A stretch of DNA of 7,953 bases from Chloroflexota bacterium (GCA_902812455.1 CADDZH010000157.1:1-7953), one strand, 5' to 3'; positions 1 through 6,162 are shown, counted from the stretch's first letter. A program made the numbers and translations. The notes: a model not told the origin generated them from the sequence alone.

Positions 1-2
1 CC

Positions 3-389
3 TCGCCTCCGGCCAGCCTCTGCTTCACCATTGGCACGGAGTCCTCCACCCTGGCTGCTCCCATCCTCTGCTGGCTCGAGCCGCCTGACCCCTCCCTGCT
101 GCCCTCGCCCCATGAGCGCATCAGCCCCACCCAGTTCTACCTCCTGGCCATCTTAGGCGCGAATGCGGCTCCCATGACTGCCGTCGAGCTGACCGAGGCG
201 ATTCCGGCCAGCTACGACACCATCCGCAAGTCCTTGCACCGCCTCTGTCGCTCCGGCAAGCTGGTCTCTCCTGCGCGCGGCCTCTACACCCTGCCCGACC
301 ATCCCTGCTTGCAGCAACCTCCCTTCCACACCCTCTCTGCCAATCCTGATACTCCTGCTGTCCCAATGCCCCAATCGTCCCAATCTTGA
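3..389 (+). CDS. 3' end of a truncated protein with a C-terminal winged-helix-like domain
   Basis: The frame is open from the window edge to TGA at 387-389, so only the last 128 residues of a longer protein are visible. An ATG at 174 lies inside the domain and is unlikely to be the start. The stretch from about 126 to 295 (ISPTQFYLLAILG ... GLYTLPDHPCL) reads as a winged helix: a helix, a TAVELTEAIPASYDTIRKSL helix-turn-helix, and a basic wing ending in RGLYTLP. The last 30 residues are Pro/Ser/Gln-rich and probably disordered. Similar C-terminal modules occur behind AAA-type or primase-helicase domains in replication proteins of mobile elements, and the preceding ILCWLEPPDP segment would fit such an end, but that assignment is a guess. 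The promoter of the next operon begins immediately after, and partly inside, this gene. The coding assignment is moderately sure; the function is unknown. Confidence 0.5.
   Translation, partial: SPPASLCFTIGTESSTLAAPILCWLEPPDPSLLPSPHERISPTQFYLLAILGANAAPMTAVELTEAIPASYDTIRKSLHRLCRSGKLVSPARGLYTLPDHPCLQQPPFHTLSANPDTPAVPMPQSSQS
362..384 (+). repeat. Three direct CCCAAT repeats upstream of the operon promoter
   Basis: CCCAAT occurs at 362-367, 370-375 and 379-384, with starts 8 and 9 bases apart. The repeats lie about 33-55 bases upstream of the predicted transcription start at 417, where an activator or repressor could bind. They also encode the Pro/Gln/Ser-rich tail of the upstream partial gene, so they may be only codon repetition. 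Confidence 0.35.
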
Positions 390-401
390 CCAGCTCCATT
401 C

Positions 402-410
402 TGCTATAAT
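402..410 (+). promoter_or_regulatory. Extended -10 promoter giving a probable leaderless transcript
   Basis: TGCTATAAT matches the extended -10 consensus TGnTATAAT exactly. A start point seven bases after the box falls on the A of the SDR start codon at 417, so the mRNA would have no leader. No Shine-Dalgarno sequence lies between the box and the ATG, which agrees. TTGACC at 386-391 resembles a -35 element, but its spacer is 13 bp, too short for normal use; extended -10 promoters often do without one. Confidence 0.6.
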
Positions 411-416
411 ACTCAC

Positions 417-1130
417 ATGAGCATCAACAATCGTGTTGCCATCATCACAGGAGCTGGACGCGGCGTTGGACGTGCCACTGCCCGTCTTTTCGCGCAACAG
501 GGAGCGCGTGTCGTCCTCTTTAGCCGCACACCTGCTCACCTTGATGAAACTGTAGACGAGATTGCACGCGAGGGCAATCAGGCGCTCGCCATCGCCGGGG
601 ATGTCTCACGCGAAGAAGACGTTCACGCCCTCTTTGAGCGCACCCTGCAGGTCTATGGCCGCCTCGATATCCTCGTCAACTGCGCGGGAATAGTCGCCTC
701 GCGCCCATTTGTTGAAATGGATGTAGCTACCTGGGATGCCGTTATCGGCGTCAACCTGCGCGGCACATTTTTGTGTTGCCGCGAAGCCTTTCGCATCATG
801 GCTGCTCAGAAGGAAGGTGTGATCATCAACATCTCTTCGCTCTCCGGTGTCAAAGGCGTGGAAAAGTTTCCAGGCCTCAGCGCCTATAACGTCTCAAAAG
901 CGGGCATAGCCAGCCTGACCGAAATCCTGGCCGTCGAGGGCAAGCCTTACAACATTCGCGTCTGTGCCGTCAGTCCCGGCGCTGTCGACACCGAAATGCT
1001 GCGCCAGGCCGCCCCGCACCTTAAAGCTGGCATGACCCCCGCCGACATGGCCGAAATCCTGCTCTTCCTCGCGGACGATACCGGGCGCCACCTGAGCGGC
1101 ACCAACATCGAAATCTTTAGCAATATGTAA
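417..1130 (+). CDS. SDR-family NAD(P)H-dependent oxidoreductase, possible pterin side-chain reductase
   Basis: A 237-residue classical short-chain dehydrogenase/reductase, the usual length for the family. Visible motifs are the cofactor loop TGAGRGVG (11-18), a basic residue after strand 2 (Ser36-Arg37) that suggests NADP(H) preference, NCAG (88-91), structural Asn113, catalytic Ser141, the YxxxK pair Tyr157/Lys161, and SPG (186-188). The ATG follows an extended -10 box by six bases, so translation is probably leaderless. It is first in an operon: the PTPS gene starts 14 bases after its stop and the glycosyltransferase overlaps that. Overall it looks FabG-like and the substrate cannot be read from sequence. 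Next to a PTPS, the role I would test first is reduction of 6-pyruvoyl-tetrahydropterin or sepiapterin (inference). Family assignment is firm; substrate is open. Confidence 0.9.
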   Translation: MSINNRVAIITGAGRGVGRATARLFAQQGARVVLFSRTPAHLDETVDEIAREGNQALAIAGDVSREEDVHALFERTLQVYGRLDILVNCAGIVASRPFVEMDVATWDAVIGVNLRGTFLCCREAFRIMAAQKEGVIINISSLSGVKGVEKFPGLSAYNVSKAGIASLTEILAVEGKPYNIRVCAVSPGAVDTEMLRQAAPHLKAGMTPADMAEILLFLADDTGRHLSGTNIEIFSNM

Positions 1131-1144
1131 TATTGGGTACAACT

Positions 1145-1561
1145 ATGGTCTATCTCACACGACGCACAAGCTTTAGCGCGGCTCATCGATTATGGAGCCC
1201 CGAACTGACCGGAGAAGAGAATATTGCCCTGTATGACAAATGCGCCAATCCAAACGGGCACGGGCATAACTACATCCTGGAAGTCACAATCTGTGGCACG
1301 CCAGACCCGCGTACAGGCATGGTCATGAACCTGGCAGACCTGAAACAGGCCATCAACGAGCAGGTAATCTCCTGGGTCGATCACAAAAACCTGAACTACG
1401 ATGTCCCCTGGCTTGAAGGCTGCATTCCCACCACCGAAGTGCTCGCCATCAAGTTCTGGGAACGCCTGCAGCGCACTCTGCCACAAGGCTCGCTCTACGA
1501 GGTCAAGCTCTACGAAACCGAGAACAACATTGCCACCTACCGTGGCGAGGCGGGCGTATGA
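1145..1561 (+). CDS. 6-pyruvoyl-tetrahydropterin synthase, eukaryote-like PTPS-I type
   Basis: PTPS converts 7,8-dihydroneopterin triphosphate into 6-pyruvoyl-tetrahydropterin, the second step from GTP towards tetrahydrobiopterin. The 138-residue protein has zinc ligands His14, His39 and His41 and a nucleophile Cys33 in a C-X5-HGH motif (CANPNGHGHNY). It also has the TGMVMNLADLK stretch (57-67), the Asp79-His80 pair, PTTE (95-98) and Glu124 in LYETENN. These residues sit exactly nine positions before the rat PTPS residues as I recall them (His23, Cys42, His48, His50, Asp88, His89, Glu133), implying an almost gapless match. QueD has C-X3-HGH instead, so queuosine synthesis is unlikely. I chose ATG 1145; an in-frame TTG at 1133 would add four residues. 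The final TGA overlaps the next gene's ATG (ATGA), indicating translational coupling. Confidence 0.93.
   Translation: MVYLTRRTSFSAAHRLWSPELTGEENIALYDKCANPNGHGHNYILEVTICGTPDPRTGMVMNLADLKQAINEQVISWVDHKNLNYDVPWLEGCIPTTEVLAIKFWERLQRTLPQGSLYEVKLYETENNIATYRGEAGV
1547..1550 (+). promoter_or_regulatory. Ribosome binding site of the GT4 gene
   Basis: GAGG lies seven bases before ATG 1558, inside the last codons of the PTPS gene. Good spacing supports that start and coupled translation through the ATGA overlap. Confidence 0.55.
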
Positions 1562-2664
1562 AAATTGCCCTGGTTGCTCCCCTCGTCTCTGCCATCGCAC
1601 AGCCCTTTTTGGGTGGCGCTCAGGCCCTGCTGGCCGACCTATCCCAGGGATTGATCAGGCGCGGGCACTCGGTAACCCTCTTCGCCAGGGATGATTCGTT
1701 TGTCCCAGGCATCGCCATTGAACCTGTCTCGGTCCCAGAGAGCGTGCGTCCCGCCGATTTCTCCAGACCTGATCAGGAGCGCCGCGCCGATGCCGGCTTT
1801 TTCACCCAGGCCAACCTCTTCCTCGAACTCTTTCTCCAGTTGCAGCGCCGTAGCCACGACTTCGATCTCGTTCATGTCCACGCCTTCGACTGGCCGGCAT
1901 ACGCCTGTAGCACCCTTCTCCAGGATATTCCCGTGATCCACACCTTGCATCTTCCCGCAGTATCGCCTGAAATCAATATCGCCTTGCAGGTGCTGGATCG
2001 CCAGGGCCATCCCGTCACCCTCGTGACCGTCTCCCACGCCTGCGCTCGCACCTACGCGCCCTATACCTCAATCGATTACGTGATCTACAACGGGCTTGAC
2101 CTGGATGCCATCCCTTTCTCACCCAGACCGCTGCAGGAAGCACCGCTCCTCTTCGCCGGGCGTATCGCACCCGAAAAAGGCGTCGAAGCCGCTATCGAGA
2201 TCGCCGAAATGGCCGGTCATCGCCTCTTAATTGCCGGTGGCATCTACGACCAGCATTACTTTCAAGAGCGCATCGCGCCGCGCCTCGAGCAAGCGGGGGA
2301 TCGGGTCACCTACCTGGGTCAACTAGAGCGCCTGGCCCTCTGGAAAATCATGGGTCAATCGCTCGGCCTGCTCTTCCCCATCGAATGGGATGAACCCTTC
2401 GGGCTAACCGCCGTCGAAGCCATGGCTACCGGCACGCCCGTCATCGCCTTTCGTCGTGGAGCCGCTGAAGAGGTCATCCGTCATGGCGAAACCGGCTTCC
2501 TCGTCGAGCCTGGCGAATGTGCCCACGCCGCCGCCCTTGTCGACGACCTCTATGACATCCCTCGCGCCCGCTGCCGCGCCCACGTCGAAGCCAACTTCTC
2601 CCTCGACCGCATGCTCGACGCCTACGAACACGTTTACAGGTCTGCAATCGGCGAAAAACGGTAA
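1558..2664 (+). CDS. GT-B fold glycosyltransferase (GT4-like), candidate pterin glycosyltransferase
   Basis: A 368-residue soluble GT-B glycosyltransferase that would transfer a sugar from a nucleotide donor to an unknown acceptor. The N-terminal acceptor domain opens with MKIALVAPLV, a GG loop (19-20) and RRGHSVTLFA (34-43). The donor domain starts near 196 with LLFAGRIAPEKGV, containing Arg202 and Lys207, the usual diphosphate-contacting pair. It contains the retaining-enzyme E-X7-E motif at Glu279-Glu287 (EPFGLTAVE) and GETGFLVEP (310-318). No membrane segment is seen. The ATG overlaps the PTPS stop, so the two are co-translated. Cyanobacteria glucosylate tetrahydrobiopterin with a pteridine glycosyltransferase, and this position in the operon makes the same role attractive, but it is inferred from context. 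A general cell-surface or metabolite glycosyltransferase is the alternative. Confidence 0.88.
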   Translation: MKIALVAPLVSAIAQPFLGGAQALLADLSQGLIRRGHSVTLFARDDSFVPGIAIEPVSVPESVRPADFSRPDQERRADAGFFTQANLFLELFLQLQRRSHDFDLVHVHAFDWPAYACSTLLQDIPVIHTLHLPAVSPEINIALQVLDRQGHPVTLVTVSHACARTYAPYTSIDYVIYNGLDLDAIPFSPRPLQEAPLLFAGRIAPEKGVEAAIEIAEMAGHRLLIAGGIYDQHYFQERIAPRLEQAGDRVTYLGQLERLALWKIMGQSLGLLFPIEWDEPFGLTAVEAMATGTPVIAFRRGAAEEVIRHGETGFLVEPGECAHAAALVDDLYDIPRARCRAHVEANFSLDRMLDAYEHVYRSAIGEKR

Positions 2665-2691
2665 TTGCCACCCGCTTCTATGTGGTACACT
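2665..2691 (+). promoter_or_regulatory. purB: Possible promoter for purB and downstream genes
   Basis: TTGCCA at 2665-2670 matches five of six -35 bases, and TGGTACACT at 2683-2691 is an extended -10 with TG and a four-of-six hexamer. The spacer is 15 bp, slightly short. It begins right after the GT4 stop codon and would give a leader of about 210 bases ahead of purB. The call rests on pattern alone. Confidence 0.4.
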
Positions 2692-2768
2692 ACAACGAGG
2701 AAAAACTGATTTATCTCATCCATTATGAACTTTGAAAATCAAGATCGGCAAAGCCGGGATGTTTATAC

Positions 2769-2839
2769 ATGTCATGTTGAGCGAAGCGAAACATCCGCTG
2801 CCGATCGACACAGATCCTTCGCTTCGCTCAGGATGACAT
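2769..2839. repeat. Inverted pair of dispersed palindromic repeats in the purB leader
   Basis: One repeat copy (2769-2795) reads forward and a second (2812-2839) reads on the - strand, separated by 16 bases. The arms match at 23 of 27 positions, so the pair can fold into one long hairpin. Each copy is also a hairpin by itself: ATGTT/AACAT in the first and ATCCT/AGGAT in the second, around the common core GAGCGAAGCGA. No T-run follows, so it is not a standard terminator. The rest of the 2692-2906 leader holds only a short CGGC-AAA-GCCG hairpin at 2746-2756; I see no recognisable purine riboswitch or PurR box. Confidence 0.85.
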
Positions 2840-2887
2840 CGGTTACCGATTCTGGTCGTTAACATTCATGATGGATATCATCAACTT

Positions 2888-2894
2888 GAGGGGG
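2888..2894 (+). promoter_or_regulatory. purB: Ribosome binding site deciding the purB start
   Basis: GAGGGGG is the only strong Shine-Dalgarno sequence near this gene. It lies 12 bases before ATG 2907, a somewhat long spacing, and downstream of the in-frame ATGs at 2868 and 2871, so it argues for the 2907 start. Confidence 0.55.
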
Positions 2895-2906
2895 CAACAG
2901 CACATC

Positions 2907-4217
2907 ATGATCGAACGATACACCCTGCCTGAAATGGCTGCTATCTGGTCACCCGCCCATAAAACCGACCTCTGGCTTCGCGTCGAACTCCTCGTCTGCG
3001 AAGGCTGGGCGCGCGAAGGCGTCATTCCCCCGGAAGCTATCGAGAAGATACGCACGGCGCGCTACGATGCCAGGCGCATGCAGGAAATCGAGCAGGAAAC
3101 CCACCACGACGTTATTTCGTTCCTGCGCTCCATCCAGGAACAGATGGGGCCTGAAGGCCGCTTTATCCATCTCGGCCTCACCTCCTCCGACGTGCTCGAT
3201 ACCGCCCTTGCCGCACAGCTTAAAGAGGCCGGCATACTGCTCACCCGATCCCTGTCCGATCTCATCCAGGCAGTGGCGCAGGCGGCAGTGCAGTATAAAT
3301 ATACGCTCATGGCCGGCCGCACGCATGGCATCCACGCCGAGCCGATCACTTTCGGCCTGAAACTTGCTCTCTGGGTCGATGAACTGCGCCGGGGCCGCCA
3401 GCGCCTCGAGGCCGCTCTCGAACAGGTCACCGTTGGCAAAATCTCAGGAGCTGTCGGCACGCACGCCACTGTCCCTCCGCAGATCGAAGAATTCGTCTGC
3501 GAACAACTCGGATTGGCCGTCGCGCCCGTCTCCAGCCAGATCGTCCAGCGGGACCGTCACGCCCACTTCATGACGACGCTGGCGCTGATCGGCTGCTCCC
3601 TCGAAAAAATGGCCCAGGAGATTCGCCACCTGCAGCGCACCGAGGTCAGCGAGGCCTTTGAGCCTTTCGGTACCGGCCAGCAGGGTTCATCCGCCATGCC
3701 GCACAAGCGCAACCCCGAACTCTGCGAACGCATCTGTGGCCTGGCTCGCGTCCTGCGCGGCTTCGCCGTCACCGCCATGGAGAACGTCGCCCTCTGGCAC
3801 GAGCGCGATATCAGCCACTCCTCCGCCGAGCGCATCATCATCCCCGATGCCTGCACTCTCCTGCACTACATGCTCCATACCTTCACCCGCGTAATCACTG
3901 GCCTGCAGGTCGATACCGAGCGCATGCAGGCCAACTTGAACATGACCGGCGGGCTGATCTTCTCGCAACGCATCCTCCTCGCCCTCATTGATAAGGGTGT
4001 AGGTCGCCAGGAAGCCTACAAAATGGTGCAGCGTAACGCGAAAAAGGTCTGGGCCAGAGCCAGCAAAGGCCCCCTATCGGAACCGGCCCTGCTCGACGCC
4101 CTCAGCAGCGACCCCGAAGTCACCCGGTACCTTTCTCGCAACGAACTCGCCGGACTCATGCACACCGATTACTACACCAGGTACATCGATACCGCCTTCA
4201 CCAGGCTGGGACTATAG
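2907..4217 (+). CDS. purB: Adenylosuccinate lyase
   Basis: PurB acts twice in purine synthesis: it splits SAICAR to AICAR and adenylosuccinate to AMP, releasing fumarate each time. The 436-residue protein has the typical start MIERYTLPEMAAIWS and the three fumarase/aspartase-superfamily blocks: HHDV with His67, HLGLTSSDV with His88 (87-96), and GRTHG with His140 (137-141). The superfamily signature SSAMPHKRNP (261-270) carries the catalytic loop serine. These histidines match His68, His89 and His141 of the Bacillus subtilis enzyme as I recall them. Length fits the shorter bacterial form. In-frame ATGs at 2868 and 2871 would add 13 or 12 residues, but the Shine-Dalgarno position and the conserved N-terminus favour 2907. 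The next ORF starts one base after its TAG, suggesting co-transcription. No other purine gene is visible. Confidence 0.96.
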   Translation: MIERYTLPEMAAIWSPAHKTDLWLRVELLVCEGWAREGVIPPEAIEKIRTARYDARRMQEIEQETHHDVISFLRSIQEQMGPEGRFIHLGLTSSDVLDTALAAQLKEAGILLTRSLSDLIQAVAQAAVQYKYTLMAGRTHGIHAEPITFGLKLALWVDELRRGRQRLEAALEQVTVGKISGAVGTHATVPPQIEEFVCEQLGLAVAPVSSQIVQRDRHAHFMTTLALIGCSLEKMAQEIRHLQRTEVSEAFEPFGTGQQGSSAMPHKRNPELCERICGLARVLRGFAVTAMENVALWHERDISHSSAERIIIPDACTLLHYMLHTFTRVITGLQVDTERMQANLNMTGGLIFSQRILLALIDKGVGRQEAYKMVQRNAKKVWARASKGPLSEPALLDALSSDPEVTRYLSRNELAGLMHTDYYTRYIDTAFTRLGL

Positions 4218-4218
4218 C

Positions 4219-6162
4219 ATGAAAATAATGTATCTTAACAAATTCACGATCCTATGGCATGTCATCCTCATCCGGCATGTCATCCTCATCCGGCATGTCA
4301 TCCTGAGCGCAGCGAAGGATCTCCCTCCACAAATCTTACGGCACGTCATCCTGAACCGGCATGTCATCCTGAGCGCAGCGAAGGATCTCTTCCCATGGAC
4401 TCACGCGCTCAGCATGACATGGCTGGCTGATTTTGTCAATTTGCGTTATCGGCCCCTCCTGGCCAATTTCTCTCGTTCTCAACCCACCAATCAATCCGTA
4501 GGGGCCGATTTATCGCGCCCATCGCCGATTTATCGGCCATCTATCTCAGCCAACTTCCCCCGCCCTCAACCAATTTACCGGCCATTGCTCCTTTACGCCT
4601 GCATCTTTGAACTGCTCTATCTCTTGCTCCTGGTGCTCACTCCGCTCCCCGGCCTACACTTCAAGGCTACGCCTTTACTTGCCACCTGGCCCTGGTTACT
4701 TGCCCCTTCACAGGCGCTTCTTCCCTGGCTCTGGAGCGGCCCTCATACTGCTACTTCCAACTGGCTCCCGGCCACCTTGCTCGCCCTGGCACTCATTGCC
4801 CTTGCCTGCACCTATTTATTGACTATAAGAAGCGTATTGCGCTGGCACGATACAGGCAGCGCACAAATATCCTGGCTGCTCTACCTCTTAGCCGGCGCTC
4901 TGCTCTTTGGCCTGACCCTCCTCCTGCAGCCCAGGCTCTTCTCCGACGATGTCTTCAACTACATCTTTTCCGGTCGCATCCTCGCCATCTACCACGCCGA
5001 TCCCCTCAACAATGCCCCCGTCCAATTCCCAGGCGACCCTTACCTTGCCTGGATTGTCCCTATGCGTACCACTCCCAATATCTACGGCCCCCTCTGGCTC
5101 TATATCTCCTCCGCCCTCGCCAGCATCAGCCGCAGCCAGAACCCCGTCGTTGTCCTCCTGCTCTTCAAGAGCCTGACCCTGCTCTCTCACCTCCTCAATA
5201 TCACCCTCGTCTGGGCTATCCTGGGCAGGCTTGCCCCAACTCGCCGCCTGCTGGGAACGCTGCTCTACGCCTGGAACCCCCTTGCCATCATTGAGCTGGC
5301 AGGAAGCGGCCACGGCGAAGGTGTGCTGCTCACCATCCTCTTCCTGGCCGTTCTCCTCTATGTCTATAACCCCGCCCGCGTGCGAGCATGGGCAGTACCT
5401 GTCCTGCTCGGTTTGGCCACCAGCATGAACCTGGTGGCCCTGTTCATCGTGCCCCTCTACGCCTGGTTTGCAGTGCGGCACATCGATCGCCTGTCCAGGG
5501 CTATCTGGAGCTTCTGCTGGCGTTTCGCGATCACGCTGGCAACTGCTCTTCTCCTCTATATCCCATTCTGGCGCGGCGCCTCCACCTTTTTCGCCGTCAC
5601 TTCGGCCATCGATATGCAGCATTTCCTCTCTTCGCCGGTTGGCTTGCTGGCCGGCCCCGCCCAATGGGCCTTCGGCCTGGTCGATCAATGGTCTCGCTTC
5701 CCCCCCGTTATGAAATCAGCCACTGCCGCCGATATCACGCTGCAAGCCTCTTCTCTCTTCATTTTTGTCCTGGTCTACGCCGGCCTCTTCGGCAAAATGC
5801 GCCGCGCCACGACAACTATCGCCGGAATGCGCTACGACCCCCATGCCGGCCAGGCAATGTCCAGCTTCGATGTCCTCCTCACCGGCTGGAATAGCGCCAT
5901 CTTCTGGTTCCTCGTCCTTGTCTTAGGCCAGTTCTGGCCCTGGTATGCCCTATGGACGTTATGGAGCGCAGTATTGCGCCGCCTCGACGCCCAGTCTATC
6001 GCATCCTTGATCCTCACTGGTACCACCCTGCTCGCCTTTCCTTTACTGGCCCTGGCCAATTCACCGGTCGCCAGGTATCAACCATTGGTTATTTTTGGCA
6101 TCCCTCTCATCTACCTGTTGATGCAGAGATTTGTAGAAAGGACTACTTTTCAGCATGAGTGA
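4219..6162 (+). CDS. Polytopic GT-C glycosyltransferase (MptB/GT87-like) with repeat-derived N-terminus
   Basis: The full ORF has 647 codons. From about residue 123 it is an integral membrane protein with roughly 11-13 hydrophobic segments. GT-C features are an acidic loop after an early membrane span (Phe241-Ser-Asp243-Asp244, a likely catalytic site), YGPLW (289-293), WNPLAIIELAGSGHGEG (352 onward) and FWPWYALW (572-579). These resemble polyprenyl-phosphate-sugar-dependent mannosyltransferases of the MptA/MptB and GT87 kind; donor and acceptor are unknown. Residues 13-57 and 77-122 come from dispersed repeats (HVIL x5, SAAKDL x2, YRP x3), so the true start is uncertain. Candidates are ATG 4219, one base after purB with a weak GGGA; ATG 4414 (582 aa); and TTG 4585 (525 aa, at the first membrane span). 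The 3' end overlaps fni by 8 bp. Function of the core is likely; start is unresolved. Confidence 0.8.
   Translation: MKIMYLNKFTILWHVILIRHVILIRHVILSAAKDLPPQILRHVILNRHVILSAAKDLFPWTHALSMTWLADFVNLRYRPLLANFSRSQPTNQSVGADLSRPSPIYRPSISANFPRPQPIYRPLLLYACIFELLYLLLLVLTPLPGLHFKATPLLATWPWLLAPSQALLPWLWSGPHTATSNWLPATLLALALIALACTYLLTIRSVLRWHDTGSAQISWLLYLLAGALLFGLTLLLQPRLFSDDVFNYIFSGRILAIYHADPLNNAPVQFPGDPYLAWIVPMRTTPNIYGPLWLYISSALASISRSQNPVVVLLLFKSLTLLSHLLNITLVWAILGRLAPTRRLLGTLLYAWNPLAIIELAGSGHGEGVLLTILFLAVLLYVYNPARVRAWAVPVLLGLATSMNLVALFIVPLYAWFAVRHIDRLSRAIWSFCWRFAITLATALLLYIPFWRGASTFFAVTSAIDMQHFLSSPVGLLAGPAQWAFGLVDQWSRFPPVMKSATAADITLQASSLFIFVLVYAGLFGKMRRATTTIAGMRYDPHAGQAMSSFDVLLTGWNSAIFWFLVLVLGQFWPWYALWTLWSAVLRRLDAQSIASLILTGTTLLAFPLLALANSPVARYQPLVIFGIPLIYLLMQRFVERTTFQHE
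4256..4388 (+). repeat. Array of five repeat units, two full and three truncated
   Basis: Units begin GG-CA(T/C)GTCATCCT. Truncated 18-bp units are at 4256-4273, 4274-4291 and 4340-4357; full 31-bp units ending GAGCGCAGCGAAGGATCT are at 4292-4322 and 4358-4388. Each full unit is a hairpin with an ATCCT/AGGAT stem. The 18+31 block at 4274-4322 recurs at 4340-4388 with three differences, all in the 18-bp part, so a 66-bp segment was probably duplicated. The array lies inside the 5' part of the GT-C ORF and keeps one reading frame open. Confidence 0.9.
4405..4422 (-). repeat. Partial inverted copy of the dispersed repeat
   Basis: On the - strand this reads CCATGTCATGCTGAGCGC, the left half of the repeat with ATGCT in place of ATCCT. 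The expected right half is missing. It contains the candidate GT-C start ATG at 4414. Confidence 0.55.
4447..4590 (+). repeat. Degenerate second repeat family (TATCGGCC / GCCGATTTATCG)
   Basis: Related segments start at 4447, 4531 and 4576 with TATCGGCC or TACCGGCC; the first two continue alike through a CCAA(T/C)TTC ... CTCAACC stretch. GCCGATTTATCG occurs twice exactly (4504-4515 and 4524-4535). In the GT-C frame this gives YRP at residues 77, 105 and 120, and ANFSRSQP followed by ANFPRPQP. Segment 4494-4505 (ATCCGTAGGGGC) recurs at 7923-7934, so part of it is dispersed. Confidence 0.6.
6135..6142 (+). promoter_or_regulatory. fni: Ribosome binding site of fni
   Basis: AGAAAGGA lies 12 bases before ATG 6155, within the last codons of the GT-C gene. 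Spacing is long; coupling through the 8-bp gene overlap may matter more. Confidence 0.4.

Noticed and set aside
153..539. 128-codon - strand frame across the first promoter
   Set aside because: It crosses the SDR start and its promoter, and shows no domain; the + strand reading explains the region better.
1133..1144. TTG 1133 as the PTPS start
   Set aside because: It adds only four residues to a protein whose ATG at 1145 already matches the family N-terminus; the nearby GGG is seven bases from the ATG.
1145..1561. QueD (queuosine pathway) as the identity of the PTPS-family gene
   Set aside because: The cysteine motif is C-X5-HGH, not the C-X3-HGH of QueD, and the rest matches the biopterin-type enzyme.
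2769..2839. Intrinsic terminator of the GT4 operon
   Set aside because: The long hairpin has no following T-run and lies downstream of the likely purB promoter.
2868..2906. ATG 2868 or 2871 as the purB start
   Set aside because: The extra residues are not PurB-like and the Shine-Dalgarno sequence lies inside the extension.
4256..4388. CRISPR array
   Set aside because: Units vary between 18 and 31 bp, are mostly adjacent without unique spacers, and match copies elsewhere in the window.
4888..5688. 266-codon open frame on the - strand inside the GT-C gene
   Set aside because: It lies antisense to a well-supported membrane protein, has low-complexity Gly/Glu/Gln composition and no recognisable motif; it is a shadow of the C-ending codons.
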